Assembly: GCA_024639325.1 (NCBI GenBank)
Contig: JAHEIO010000025.1
Span: 1-48,095, forward strand
Direction: 5' to 3'
Length of the DNA stretch: 48,095 bases
Source of the DNA: Gammaproteobacteria bacterium
GTDB lineage: Bacteria; Pseudomonadota; Gammaproteobacteria; Arenicellales; JAANXG01
Positions 1 to 8,047 of this stretch are shown piece after piece; the stretch's first letter is position 1; every line of letters begins with the position of its first letter. Made by a program: the position numbers and the translations under genes. A model generated the notes under the pieces. It searched no databases. It was not told the origin of the DNA and saw only the letters and a list, made by a program, of their open reading frames with translations.

Positions 1-1
1 G

Positions 2-382
2 ATGGGCATGCCGGGGATGGGCATGCCGGGGATGGGTTCGGGAAATCCGTTCGTTCCCATGACCAATCCAGGCAACTGGGTAAATCCCAACGCCTATGCA
101 CAGTTCATGCATCCCAACGCCTACATGTCAATGATGAACCCAATGTCCTACATGGCGTTTATGAATCCCGGCACCTACGGCGCCATGATGAATCCCGGTT
201 CGTATATGCAGTTCATGAATCCCTCCACTTACGGCCCCATGATGAATCCGAATACCTATCTTGCGATCATGACCCAGCTGCTGGGCATGACCCATGCCGG
301 TGATCAGAAGACCGCGGACAACTTCTGGGAGCAGTGGATGAAACTGGATAAGCAAGGCGGGCAGCGGGGTGCGCCACAATAG
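2..382 (+). CDS. Met/Asn/Pro/Tyr tandem-repeat protein, 5' end cut by window edge
   Basis: The reading frame is already open at the window edge, so the true N-terminus (and probably a signal peptide) is missing. The visible start is a run of MGMPG repeats. Residues 29-91 are seven perfectly phased 9-residue units of the form P-x-[AST]-Y-x-x-[FM]-M-[NH]. The C-terminal tail (THAGDQKTADNFWEQWMKLD) is not repetitive and resembles the end of the next gene's product. The downstream gene is a paralogue on the same strand 24 bp away, so the two are probably co-transcribed. I do not recognise a named family. The regular Tyr/Met spacing suggests a structural or metal-binding envelope protein, but that is inference. 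Confidence 0.8.
   Translation: MGMPGMGMPGMGSGNPFVPMTNPGNWVNPNAYAQFMHPNAYMSMMNPMSYMAFMNPGTYGAMMNPGSYMQFMNPSTYGPMMNPNTYLAIMTQLLGMTHAGDQKTADNFWEQWMKLDKQGGQRGAPQ
86..274 (+). repeat. Seven tandem 27-bp coding repeats
   Basis: Seven in-frame 27-bp units with no indels encode the P-x-x-Y-x-x-M-M-N repeat. The DNA copies have diverged at third positions while the Pro, Tyr, Met and Asn codons are kept. This points to selection on the protein pattern, not a very recent DNA expansion. Confidence 0.85.
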
Positions 383-406
383 ACCGACAAACTCGATGAG
401 GTAGAA

Positions 407-829
407 ATGATGAAAACCAACCTGATTTCCAACCTGCTCTGCGCTGTCTTGTTGTTGTTTTCGGTACAAGGTGTCGCCCAGGAAACCACCGCCACCGATC
501 CCCTGTCCTATTCCCTGAGCCACAGCGTCGATCCCCAGGTGTATTCCAATCTAATGAGCCAGATGATGACCAATCCCTATGGGGTCATGTTGAACCCGTT
601 CAGTACCTGCGCTCAGTGTCACAACGCGGAGGACATGGATCGCTACAACACTACGCTGGGCCCGATGCTCATGATGATCAATCCGGCCAACTGGATGAAT
701 CCGCAGGCGTACACGAAGATGATGACCGCGCCCATGGATCCCGCTGCGTACACGAACTGGTACGAGAGCTGGATGGAGAAATACGGTTCGATGTTTGGTC
801 AGCCGGCCCAGACTGAGCAACAACAATAA
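407..829 (+). CDS. Secreted NPxxY-repeat protein with one c-type haem motif
   Basis: This 140-residue protein has a clear signal peptide (MMKTNLISNLLCAVLLLFSV, cleaved near GVAQE). A single CAQCH motif at about residues 67-71 matches the CxxCH attachment site of c-type cytochromes. On both sides lie Met-rich segments related to the preceding gene (NPYGVMLNP, NPANWMNPQAY, DPAAYTNWYESW). A GAGG ribosome-binding site lies 5-8 bases before the double ATG. The protein is too short for a normal cytochrome c fold outside the motif, and the axial ligand could be one of many Met residues. Function is unknown; a periplasmic haem protein or a metal-binding partner of its paralogue is possible. The gene is followed 74 bp later by the DUF302 gene. 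Confidence 0.82.
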   Translation: MMKTNLISNLLCAVLLLFSVQGVAQETTATDPLSYSLSHSVDPQVYSNLMSQMMTNPYGVMLNPFSTCAQCHNAEDMDRYNTTLGPMLMMINPANWMNPQAYTKMMTAPMDPAAYTNWYESWMEKYGSMFGQPAQTEQQQ

Positions 830-903
830 GACTCGCGTCAGGATGTGGACCCGTGCACCGGGTAGACATCGAATAAAACACAAACTTTAATAACTCCAGA
901 ACC

Positions 904-1653
904 ATGATAAGCCAGTCCATACTTAGAAATTTGCAATGGCGTCTCCTGATCCTGATCCTGTTCTCGACCTCCACTGCGATCGCACAGCAGACCAGTCCGC
1001 AGGCAACGACGGATCTACCACCCCACATCCAGGAGGAACTGACGCCAAAGCCCGAACTTGGTCCCCGGTTGATGGATGTCCTTTCGGAAGAGGCCGAGGC
1101 GGTGCGCCGAAGGCAATTGCTCCAGAGCAGCAGACGGCCAATGCCGATTATCCCGCGGGAGCTGAAGCAGCACATGTTCAACATGATGGCCTCGGTAAGC
1201 GGCATGTCGATGCGTGAGCTGTTCAACTTCATGTCGCACAAAATGAAGGTGAACGAGGGAGTCGCGTTCGACGAAGTCATCGAATCGATGGAGATCAAGG
1301 CCAACGAGGTAAACTTCAAGAAAACCGGGCACAGCATGATCTGGCAGGATATCGGTGCGATCAGCGGTCTGCCCACCCTGCGCCTGGAGATCCTGCATTT
1401 TTGCGATGCGATCGTGGGCCGCCGCATGCTGGACTACAGTCCGGAGTTTTCCGTATTCATACCCTGCCGAATCTCGGTCATGGAAGACGCGACAGGCGAA
1501 ATCTGGATCATGACGCTGGACTGGGACGTGTCCTGGATGGCCATGGCCTGGCATCCTGAGTCGCAGCTGCCGGAAGACCTGAAGCAAGATGCAAGACGCA
1601 TTCGCGACGCAATGGACGATATCATGCGTGCGGGCGCCACCGGCGAGTGGTAG
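904..1653 (+). CDS. Secreted DUF302-domain protein
   Basis: The 249-residue product starts with a hydrophobic signal segment (RLLILILFSTSTAIA). It ends in a domain resembling DUF302 (about residues 105-215), seen in stretches such as GVAFDEVIESMEIKANEVNF, LEILHFCDA and FIPCRISVMEDATGEIWI. DUF302 proteins have no settled biochemical role; they recur near sulfur-oxidation and redox genes. Residues 30-100 are charged and probably helical. No strong Shine-Dalgarno precedes the ATG. The gene follows two Met-rich repeat proteins on the same strand and probably shares their operon, so all three may act together in the periplasm. Confidence 0.75.
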   Translation: MISQSILRNLQWRLLILILFSTSTAIAQQTSPQATTDLPPHIQEELTPKPELGPRLMDVLSEEAEAVRRRQLLQSSRRPMPIIPRELKQHMFNMMASVSGMSMRELFNFMSHKMKVNEGVAFDEVIESMEIKANEVNFKKTGHSMIWQDIGAISGLPTLRLEILHFCDAIVGRRMLDYSPEFSVFIPCRISVMEDATGEIWIMTLDWDVSWMAMAWHPESQLPEDLKQDARRIRDAMDDIMRAGATGEW

Positions 1654-1702
1654 GTGGCGAGTACCGCATTGTTCACGACGCCAATTTCTGGACTCGCTTG
1701 AA

Positions 1703-1775
1703 TCGGCGCGAGGAGCGCCTCCTACGAGTTAACCGAGATAGTAGCAATGTCGTAGGAGCGGCGCCCCGCCGCGAT
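1703..1775. repeat. REP-pair (REPIN-like) palindromic repeat
   Basis: Two inverted GC-rich palindromes (GGAGCGCCTCCTACGAG and CGTAGGAGCGGCGCCCCGC) are separated by about 25 bp. The second half recurs at 8007-8030 and, in reverse complement, inside the MITE-like element near 3164-3190. This is the usual look of gammaproteobacterial REP sequences. No RAYT (REP-associated transposase) gene is in the window. Confidence 0.7.
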
Positions 1776-1834
1776 CAAGTGGCGGGAGTTTTAATCACCG
1801 GGGTGAGTGAGACCAAGAAGGGGAACCAAACATC

Positions 1835-2230
1835 ATGTCTACCGTCACCCTGGTCGAATACGAGGATGCCAGCCCGGAAGTCATCGCTGTCTATGACGAC
1901 ATCCGCGCCGTTCGAAACACGGACTACATCAACAATTTCTGGAAGGCGCTGGCGCAGCACCCCGATACGCTGAAGCGCGTATGGTCATCGCTGAAGGCGG
2001 TAATGGCCGAGGGCGAAATCGACGCGCTTACCAAGGAAATGATCTACATCGCGGTGTCGGTGGCCAACAATTGCGACTATTGCATTCATTCACACACCGC
2101 GTCCGCTTTTTCCAAGGGAATGACGTCCGGGCAGTATGAGGAACTCATGGCCGTGATCGGCATGGCACACCAGACCAACGGGATCGGCTCGGGCCTCAAA
2201 GTGCCGGTCGATGAGTGCTATCTGAAGTAG
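1835..2230 (+). CDS. AhpD-like carboxymuconolactone decarboxylase family protein
   Basis: The 131-residue product carries the AhpD-type redox motif, CDYCIHSH (about residues 86-93), in which the two Cys and the following His form a peroxidase or disulfide-reductase site. The rest is helical, as expected for this all-alpha family (AVYDDIRAVR, LTKEMIYIAVSVANNCDYC). A likely role is alkylhydroperoxidase or general thiol-redox activity; family members vary and the substrate cannot be read. The start lies after AGGGGAACC. The gene stands alone between a REP element and a convergent GST gene. Confidence 0.85.
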   Translation: MSTVTLVEYEDASPEVIAVYDDIRAVRNTDYINNFWKALAQHPDTLKRVWSSLKAVMAEGEIDALTKEMIYIAVSVANNCDYCIHSHTASAFSKGMTSGQYEELMAVIGMAHQTNGIGSGLKVPVDECYLK

Positions 2231-2247
2231 GCCAAGTTATTTTCCGG

Positions 2248-2856
2248 TTATCCGGGATGGGGTAATCCGGGCATGGCCACGTAACCAGGCATCGATTCTA
2301 TTCGCTTGAACCATGCGCGGATCGACGGGAATGGATCGAGAGCAACGTTGCCTTCATGCACCAAGGCGGCATAGGGATAGCACGCCAGGTCGGCCAGGGT
2401 GAAGCGGTCGAGCGCAAGCCACGCATGGTCCTTCAACCTGAATTCCAGCATATCCAGGGCACTGTCGCTGAAGGTGTTCGCGGTTTTGAAGTCGAAATCC
2501 CGCTTGAAAATCACGATCGCCCGGACCATGGCAAGGCCGTTGAACACTTCGTTTACGGAAAACGACAACCATTGCTGTATCTCGGCCATCTCCCGTGCCG
2601 CCTCAGGGTACCACTCGGGCTTGCCGTAGGTGCGGGCGAGATAGATCAATATCGCGGCGCTGTCCCGCAGAGCGAGATCCCCGTCGACCAGAACGGGGAC
2701 TTTGTGCAACCGGTTCAACTCGATGAAATTCGGCTTCATCTGGTCTTTCTTGCGCAGGTCGACATCGACTTTCTCAAACTCCAGGCCGAGGAATGACAGC
2801 ATCATCCTGACCTTGTGGCAGTTTCCCGAAAGATCGAAGTCGTAGAGTTTCAACAT
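2248..2856 (-). CDS. Glutathione S-transferase family protein
   Basis: The 202-residue product has the two-domain GST layout. The N-terminal thioredoxin-like domain includes LSGNCHKVRMMLSFLGLEFE, the VPVL cis-proline motif and the glutathione-binding DSAAILIYLA. An all-alpha C-terminal domain follows (RFTLADLACYPYAAL). Such enzymes conjugate or reduce substrates with glutathione in the cytoplasm. The catalytic residue is probably Ser10 or Cys13. The start is set by AGGAGA upstream of the ATG. The gene converges on the AhpD-like gene with 17 bp between the stops. Confidence 0.9.
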   Translation of the reverse strand: MLKLYDFDLSGNCHKVRMMLSFLGLEFEKVDVDLRKKDQMKPNFIELNRLHKVPVLVDGDLALRDSAAILIYLARTYGKPEWYPEAAREMAEIQQWLSFSVNEVFNGLAMVRAIVIFKRDFDFKTANTFSDSALDMLEFRLKDHAWLALDRFTLADLACYPYAALVHEGNVALDPFPSIRAWFKRIESMPGYVAMPGLPHPG

Positions 2857-2963
2857 GGGTTCTCCTCTTTCTGCATGGGTCTAAAGGCGCCTTCCGCAAA
2901 GCCGCCGCACGACTTCATCGAGAATGATACGGGATTCGCCGGGCCAAACGTAGTCTGGTTGCG

Positions 2964-3238
2964 CTAGCCCGCATATTGCACCCGACCGGCCGTGATTGTT
3001 TTCTATGCCCTTGATCCATTTTCACCAATACACCGATTGGGATAGATTGATCCAAAGGACGGTTTGTCATCGGGGTCGGCCTATCCCGGTGCTGACTTGT
3101 CCAGCTTCGCCTGGGCTTGGTCTTCACTCGGACCGTAGCGACGGCTACGCTCCTCGCGCCGGTTCATCGCGGCGGGGGCGCCGCTCCTACAAAACCCGAC
3201 GCGGCGTCATCGCTCGCGATACGGGTGCAATATGCGGG
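2964..3238. mobile_element. MITE-like element, copy A
   Basis: About 275 bp of non-coding DNA bounded by inverted repeats: CTAGCCCGCATATTGCACC at the left and GGTGCAATATGCGGG at the right. The interior shares blocks with copy B at 35484-35733 (around TCTTCACTCGGACCGTAGC and TCATCGCTCG) and also holds a REP half-site. The right end abuts the stop codon of the tctA-like gene. The terminal CTAG is intact only on the left. With no transposase it would need one in trans. It fills most of the 385-bp gap between the GST and tctA-like genes. Confidence 0.8.
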
Positions 3239-3241
3239 CCG

Positions 3242-4735
3242 TCAGTGGTGATGTTTCTTGAAAAAAGCGGTGTAGGCGCTGCCTAGCGTGGTGAGGACAC
3301 CCGCAATGAGCAGCGTCAGGGCAATGGGACGATCGAAAAAGCCCAACCACTCGAAATGCAGCATCTGCATGGCCTGTGCAAAGGTCTGTTCACCGATCTT
3401 TCCCAGGATCAGGCCCAGCACGATGCCTGCGACGGAATATCCAGAGCGCCGCAGGAAAAATCCCATTGCGCCGGCCACGAACATGACGACCACGTCGATA
3501 ACCAGACCCCGGACAGCGTAAGCTCCGACGGTGGCCAGGAGCAGTATCATCGGCGCCAGGAACTGGAACGGAATGCGCAGCAGATTGATGATGGTCTTGG
3601 TTTCCAGGACACCGATGAACAGTATCGACAGGTTGGCGAAAAACATCGCGGCGAACACCACCCACACGAGATCCGGACTGTTGATGAACACCAGCGGGCC
3701 CGGCTCCATGTCATGCATCTGGAACACGCCGACCATCATTGCCGTCAGCGCGCCGCCGGGCAGGCCCAGCGCGAGCAGCGGGATCATGGCGGCGCCCGTG
3801 GCCGCATTGTTGGCTGTTTCCGACGAGATGACGCCCTCCAGCTTGCCCTTGCCGAACGCCTTACGGTCCTTCGACCAGCGCACCGCCTCGTTGTATCCCA
3901 TAAACGCGGCGAGTGTTGCCCCGATTCCGGGCAGAATACCGCAGAAAAACCCGATGACGATGGATCGAAGCACCGCGATCTTGTGTGCAATCAATTCGGA
4001 GAGGCTGGGGAAATCGACGTGCAGCTCGGGAGCCTCGTAGACGCCGGTCACCTTCTTTTCCGCCTGTACGAAGATCTCCGACACGGCGAAAAATCCCAGG
4101 ATGGTTGGAATGAAGTGAATGCCCGCGAGCAGATACGGCATGCCGAAATCGTAGCGTGCGATGCCCCCGACCGGGTCGAGCCCGACCACGGCAATCATCA
4201 AGCCAGCAAGTATCGACAACCAGCCCTTCCACAGGGTCTTCGCTCCAACCGAGGCCGCCACCGCCAGGCCAAAGAACACCAGGGCGAATATCTCGGGAGG
4301 CCCGAATGCCGAGATGGCCCAATCCGCGATGGGCGCCGTCGCCGCCATCATAATGACGGCCGATATGGTACCCCCCAGAGCCGAGCACATTACCGCGGCA
4401 CCGACGGCTTTTCCGGCCTGGCCATTTAGGGTCATCGGGTACCCGTCGAAAGCGGTGGGCGCATTCTCCGGCGCGCCTGGAATATTGAACAGGATAGCGG
4501 TGATCGCGCCGCCGTAGACACCGGTGCAGTAAATCACCGAAAAGAGCATGATGCCGTGCTCTGCGGACAGATGCGCGGTGAACGGCAAAAGAATTGCGGC
4601 CAGAGTCAGCATGCTCACGCCGGGTATGGCACCGAACAGCATGCCGCCGATCACCCCGCCCAGAAAGATCAAAATCCCGACGGGGTCGCTGAACAGGGCG
4701 ATCGTGCCGTTCAGAAAGTTGGTGAATGCGTCCAC
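3242..4735 (-). CDS. tctA: Tripartite tricarboxylate transporter, large permease (TctA)
   Basis: The 497-residue, very hydrophobic protein has about 10-12 membrane spans and the glycine-rich TctA signatures (FGAIPGVSMLTLAAILLPFT, CGILPGIGATLAAFMGY, LPGGALTAMM). Length is normal for the family. In TTT systems TctA is the large membrane channel and works with TctB and the periplasmic binder TctC, all encoded just upstream here. Substrates of the class include citrate, dicarboxylates, aromatic acids and sulfonates. The gene starts 7 bp after the tctB stop. Its 3' end lies against MITE copy A. Confidence 0.92.
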   Translation of the reverse strand: MDAFTNFLNGTIALFSDPVGILIFLGGVIGGMLFGAIPGVSMLTLAAILLPFTAHLSAEHGIMLFSVIYCTGVYGGAITAILFNIPGAPENAPTAFDGYPMTLNGQAGKAVGAAVMCSALGGTISAVIMMAATAPIADWAISAFGPPEIFALVFFGLAVAASVGAKTLWKGWLSILAGLMIAVVGLDPVGGIARYDFGMPYLLAGIHFIPTILGFFAVSEIFVQAEKKVTGVYEAPELHVDFPSLSELIAHKIAVLRSIVIGFFCGILPGIGATLAAFMGYNEAVRWSKDRKAFGKGKLEGVISSETANNAATGAAMIPLLALGLPGGALTAMMVGVFQMHDMEPGPLVFINSPDLVWVVFAAMFFANLSILFIGVLETKTIINLLRIPFQFLAPMILLLATVGAYAVRGLVIDVVVMFVAGAMGFFLRRSGYSVAGIVLGLILGKIGEQTFAQAMQMLHFEWLGFFDRPIALTLLIAGVLTTLGSAYTAFFKKHHH

Positions 4736-4742
4736 TCGCGCC

Positions 4743-5456
4743 CTACTGGATCAGCGTCACCAGCCAGTGGCTGAAATCATAGAAGGGGTGCACGTTCCCC
4801 GTGGGCAGGCCCACGTACAGCACGCTCACGAACAAAAAAAGTAGGATGCCCATAATCAGGGCCGCTACGATGGCCATCCACTTAGGCCTTCGCTCGCCCA
4901 TGAGGAACATCACGCCGACGATGAACAGCGGCGCGGTGGCGTAGAAACCCATGTCCTCGAGGAGGGCCGCGAAAAAGATCGGCAGGGCCAGTATGCCCCC
5001 GACATGGTTGCGCCACGTCAATGCGAGATAAACGAGAATCAGCACCGCGGCACATATTAGTTTTGCCGCATGCAGCCCGCCATCGTCCAGCGCAAATACT
5101 TCGGCCGCCCAGCCGGGCACACGCATGTAGGCAAACGGAATGACCAGTAGCGTGAGCGTGGACACATACCAGCGCAAGCTCGTGTGCCCGGTCCTCCGAG
5201 CCGCTTCCTCGGACCCGTCGTCGGAGGCCGCGCCCAGCGTACCCGAGGTCGCTTCGTCTCCGTCTTTCCAGTGATAGAGCAGTTGGCCCAGCGCCGCCAC
5301 CACCATCAACAGAATGATCGCCCGGGGCCATGCCGTGGCACCGAACTTGTAAATCTCGATGTTCCGCTCGAAGTCGAACGAATAAACATAGAGAACGGCA
5401 GCGAGCGCCAACCACAGGCCGACCTCGATGAAATGGCCGGGGCGCAGCTTACCCAT
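4743..5456 (-). CDS. tctB: Tripartite tricarboxylate transporter, small permease (TctB)
   Basis: The 237-residue protein has four or five predicted membrane helices (GLWLALAAVLYVYSF, AIILLMVVAALGQLLY, ALIMGILLFLFVSVLYVGLP). The loop of charged and small residues after the second helix is typical of the small DUF1468/TctB subunit but somewhat long here. It would pair with TctA in the inner membrane. It lies between tctC, from which it is separated by a strong hairpin, and tctA. Confidence 0.87.
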   Translation of the reverse strand: MGKLRPGHFIEVGLWLALAAVLYVYSFDFERNIEIYKFGATAWPRAIILLMVVAALGQLLYHWKDGDEATSGTLGAASDDGSEEAARRTGHTSLRWYVSTLTLLVIPFAYMRVPGWAAEVFALDDGGLHAAKLICAAVLILVYLALTWRNHVGGILALPIFFAALLEDMGFYATAPLFIVGVMFLMGERRPKWMAIVAALIMGILLFLFVSVLYVGLPTGNVHPFYDFSHWLVTLIQ

Positions 5457-5493
5457 GGGAGCCCGTCATACGATAGCTGCTCGCATGTGATCA

Positions 5494-5516
5494 GGCCCCG
5501 GTGGCTCGCCGGGGCC
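5494..5516 (-). terminator. Intercistronic hairpin between tctC and tctB
   Basis: Perfect 8-bp inverted repeat (GGCCCCGG, 7-base loop, CCGGGGCC) just after the tctC stop. No T tract follows on the minus strand, so it is probably not a full terminator. Hairpins here commonly protect the binding-protein message and lower permease expression; that role is inferred. Confidence 0.6.
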
Positions 5517-5534
5517 CGTCATGACGTGAGAGGA

Positions 5535-6563
5535 CTATTTGACCTCCAGCCCCATTTCCTTGTAAACATCCCGGTATTGCGAAATGGTGGAGGTAATGAG
5601 TTCCCTCGCCCCATCGGTATCCCGGAAGCTTTCGATCAGCGTCATGAACTTGCCTTCGTTGTAGTCCTGATAGCTTTTCTCGCAATACGCCTTCTGGAAG
5701 GCCCATTGCAGCCACTTGACCCGATCTTCCGGCGCGCCGGCGTGCGCGTAGAAACCGCGGAATCTGAACAGGGGTTCGAATTCCAGACCAACATCGGCGA
5801 GGCTCGGCACATCCGCAAATGCGGCGGGCGCCTCCTTCAGGATGGTGAGGATCGGCTTGAATTTTCCGGCGTCGAGAAATGAACGCACGTCGCCCGGCTG
5901 CTCGAACAGCGCATCGACCTGGCCACCGGCCAGCGCACCGTAGCGTGGGGCTCCCTTGTCGAAAGAAATCTGCTGGATCTTCATGCCGGTCGCATCCGTG
6001 ATGAACTTCATGGTGACGCGTTCCATCGAGCCTTCCTTGGAGACATTGGCGATGGTCGCCTTGCCGTCCTGTGCATTCACCCATTCGACAAATGAGTTCC
6101 AGTCGGTGAATCGATCTTCATCAGTGCGGATATAGATCTGTGAAAAGGTTATCTGCGAGATCACCAGCGGAATGAGATCCTTGGCGGGATTGGGCCGGGT
6201 CGAATCCAGCGCGTGGGCACTGGACGCATCGTCGATGTGCTCGAGTACGGTGTAGCCGTCCGCCGGGGTCGCCATGAAAGCGGTCATGCCCACGGTACCG
6301 GATCCACCGGGTTTGTGGTCCCGGTTTATCGAGACCCCGGTCAATTCGGTTACCGCCTGCGCCATGGCCTGGGCAACCTGACCGGAGCCCCCGGCGGGAC
6401 CATAGGGTACGATCATGGTCAGCGCGCGCTCCGGGAAGCCGCCCGGCATCTCCATGGAAGCGGGCAGCCCGTCGGTTGCGCAAGCCGCCATGGCGACACT
6501 TGCGGAAAACGCCATCGCGGCAACCGTGGTTCCGGTCGATGCAAGATATTTCTTATAATTCAT
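5535..6563 (-). CDS. tctC: TTT-system periplasmic solute-binding protein (TctC/Bug family)
   Basis: The 342-residue product has a signal peptide (MNYKKYLASTGTTVAAMAFS, cut after about SVAMA) and the Bug-family opening FPERALTMIVPYGPAGGSGQ. The domain end VSKEGSMERVTMKFI also fits. I chose the ATG at 6563 because AGGAGG lies 6-7 bases upstream and the signal peptide starts there; the open frame extends 55 codons further up without signal-peptide character. It should capture the substrate for TctAB. The substrate cannot be deduced from sequence, but the neighbouring aconitase X and CoA ligase genes suggest a carboxylated compound. Confidence 0.92.
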   Translation of the reverse strand: MNYKKYLASTGTTVAAMAFSASVAMAACATDGLPASMEMPGGFPERALTMIVPYGPAGGSGQVAQAMAQAVTELTGVSINRDHKPGGSGTVGMTAFMATPADGYTVLEHIDDASSAHALDSTRPNPAKDLIPLVISQITFSQIYIRTDEDRFTDWNSFVEWVNAQDGKATIANVSKEGSMERVTMKFITDATGMKIQQISFDKGAPRYGALAGGQVDALFEQPGDVRSFLDAGKFKPILTILKEAPAAFADVPSLADVGLEFEPLFRFRGFYAHAGAPEDRVKWLQWAFQKAYCEKSYQDYNEGKFMTLIESFRDTDGARELITSTISQYRDVYKEMGLEVK

Positions 6564-6696
6564 CTGGCCCTCCTGAGGTGAATTGTGACCGCTATCGTTT
6601 GGGTCATCAAAAAAATGGTATCCCAGCGCCCCGGGGGTGTCAAAGCAGGGGATATCGAAACCAAGGAATACAGCGGGCACGCGCCTCTTGCCAGTT

Positions 6697-7452
6697 TCAG
6701 GTAAATGCCCGCCACAGCATGGTTCCACCGGAGGCCATGAGGACGACCAGTATCAGGCGATTGAAGCGCTGGTCGCTAACACGGCCGCGCAGCCGTCGCC
6801 CGATGGCCAACCCGGCCGCGACCGGAACTGTGGCCGCCGCGGACATCAGCGCCAGAGGAACATCGAGGATCCCGAACCACAAGAGGATGATCGTCCACGG
6901 CACCACGCATGCCAGATAAAGAAAGCTGATCGAGGCGACGAAGCGCTCCTTGTCCAAATTCCTGATCGAGACCAGATAGATGATCAGCATCGGTCCAAAC
7001 ATTGACGACAAACCGCCGATCACGCCGCTGGCCAATCCGAAAACCACTCCGGCCGGCTTTTCCAGCGCCGCCGGCAGGTGCAGCTTGTAAGTCGAAGCCT
7101 GCAGCAGCGTAAACGCGATGACTACGAAGCCAACGAACAACAGCAACGATCGTTCATCAATGGCGGACAGGATCGCGACGCCGGCGTAGGTTCCGAACAA
7201 TATTGCAACAAAGGCCGGCCAGAATCGGCCCACGACCGTCCCGATCTGTTTTGCCTGTAAGGCCTGCCAGACGTTTGCGACAACCACCGGGATTGCCATC
7301 AGCGCGACGGCCGTTTGCACCGGTAGGACCAGCGCCATCAAGGGCACCGTGAGCAAAGGCGTGCCGACTCCCAGCGTTCCCTTGATCAGCCCGCCGCAAA
7401 ACAAGGCAAAACTGCACCAGGCAATGATCAGGGGATCGTACTCACTCAACAC
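6697..7452 (-). CDS. TauE/SafE-family membrane exporter
   Basis: The 251-residue protein has about eight membrane spans and family signatures (CGGLIKGTLGVGTPLLTVPLM, GLASGVIGGLSSMFGPMLIIYL). TauE/SafE proteins export sulfite, sulfoacetate or related anions, and several are found in sulfonate-degradation operons. It is 22 bp downstream of the aconitase X small-subunit gene and 134 bp upstream of tctC on the same strand. That position supports a role in removing a sulfur anion released by the pathway, but some family members are unrelated to sulfur. Confidence 0.88.
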   Translation of the reverse strand: MLSEYDPLIIAWCSFALFCGGLIKGTLGVGTPLLTVPLMALVLPVQTAVALMAIPVVVANVWQALQAKQIGTVVGRFWPAFVAILFGTYAGVAILSAIDERSLLLFVGFVVIAFTLLQASTYKLHLPAALEKPAGVVFGLASGVIGGLSSMFGPMLIIYLVSIRNLDKERFVASISFLYLACVVPWTIILLWFGILDVPLALMSAAATVPVAAGLAIGRRLRGRVSDQRFNRLILVVLMASGGTMLWRAFT

Positions 7453-7474
7453 GGTTTCACCGGTCGCACGCCGT

Positions 7475-7888
7475 TCAACGCATGACCGTGACCCGGCCCG
7501 CCTCCGGATCGACAGCCACGCGGTCCCCGGTCCTTACAAACGAGGTGATATCGCCATCGAATCGATCCATGAAGCAGAGGCCCGCAAACGCGGCACCCTG
7601 GGCCATGATTGGATTGGAAATGTTCAGCAGCAGCGCCGCCGGCGCCATCCCGCGGGACTTCATCTCTCGCAGCATCCAGGAGGTGGCAACGCCGCCCTTG
7701 GCGGTATTGAGGACGAGAATTCGCCCGACATAGTTTTCGCCGAACAGCGCGTGCGCCGGACGTGAAAACACGCCATTGACGCGATCGAGATCATACCGGG
7801 CGCTGAAGTTATCTTCGGCTACCAGTGCAATACCGGTGACGGATTCACCGATGCCCCGGTGACCCTTGATGGTGGTTTGTTCGGTCAT
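7475..7888 (-). CDS. Aconitase X small (swivel, DUF126) subunit
   Basis: The 137-residue protein matches the AcnX swivel domain: GRILVLNTAKGG, LREMKSRGMAPAALLLNISN, IMAQGAAFAGL and a C-terminal GDRVAVDPEAGRVTV. AcnX enzymes are iron-sulfur dehydratases; known activities include cis-3-hydroxyproline and phosphomevalonate dehydration. At the position where several AcnX members have a KGSS-type serine motif this protein has KGGVATS. This may mark a different substrate subgroup, though I recall that motif from memory only. The partner large subunit is encoded 159 bp upstream, across a REP pair. Confidence 0.85.
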   Translation of the reverse strand: MTEQTTIKGHRGIGESVTGIALVAEDNFSARYDLDRVNGVFSRPAHALFGENYVGRILVLNTAKGGVATSWMLREMKSRGMAPAALLLNISNPIMAQGAAFAGLCFMDRFDGDITSFVRTGDRVAVDPEAGRVTVMR

Positions 7889-7956
7889 GGGTGTGTCTCT
7901 CGGTCAACGTCGTCATTACAACTTCACGTCTATATTAATGGACATGCCGCTCGCAG

Positions 7957-8031
7957 GCGGCGCGAGGCGCGCCTCCTGCAAAGCGGCCGAGTGATCGCGC
8001 CAACGATGCGGGAGCGGCGCCCCGCGGCGAT
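7957..8031. repeat. REP-pair (REPIN-like) palindromic repeat
   Basis: Two inverted GC-rich halves (GCGAGGCGCGCCTCCTGCA and GCGGGAGCGGCGCCCCGCGG) match the pair at 1703-1775 in order and spacing. It lies in the 159-bp gap between the two aconitase X genes and might act as an mRNA hairpin between them. Confidence 0.7.
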
Positions 8032-8047
8032 GGAGTGCGCTTCATGA

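Noticed and set aside
3356-4429. A 357-codon open frame opposite the tctA-like gene
   Set aside because: The translation is rich in His, Arg and Gln with no domain character, as expected for the antisense of a GC-rich membrane-protein gene.
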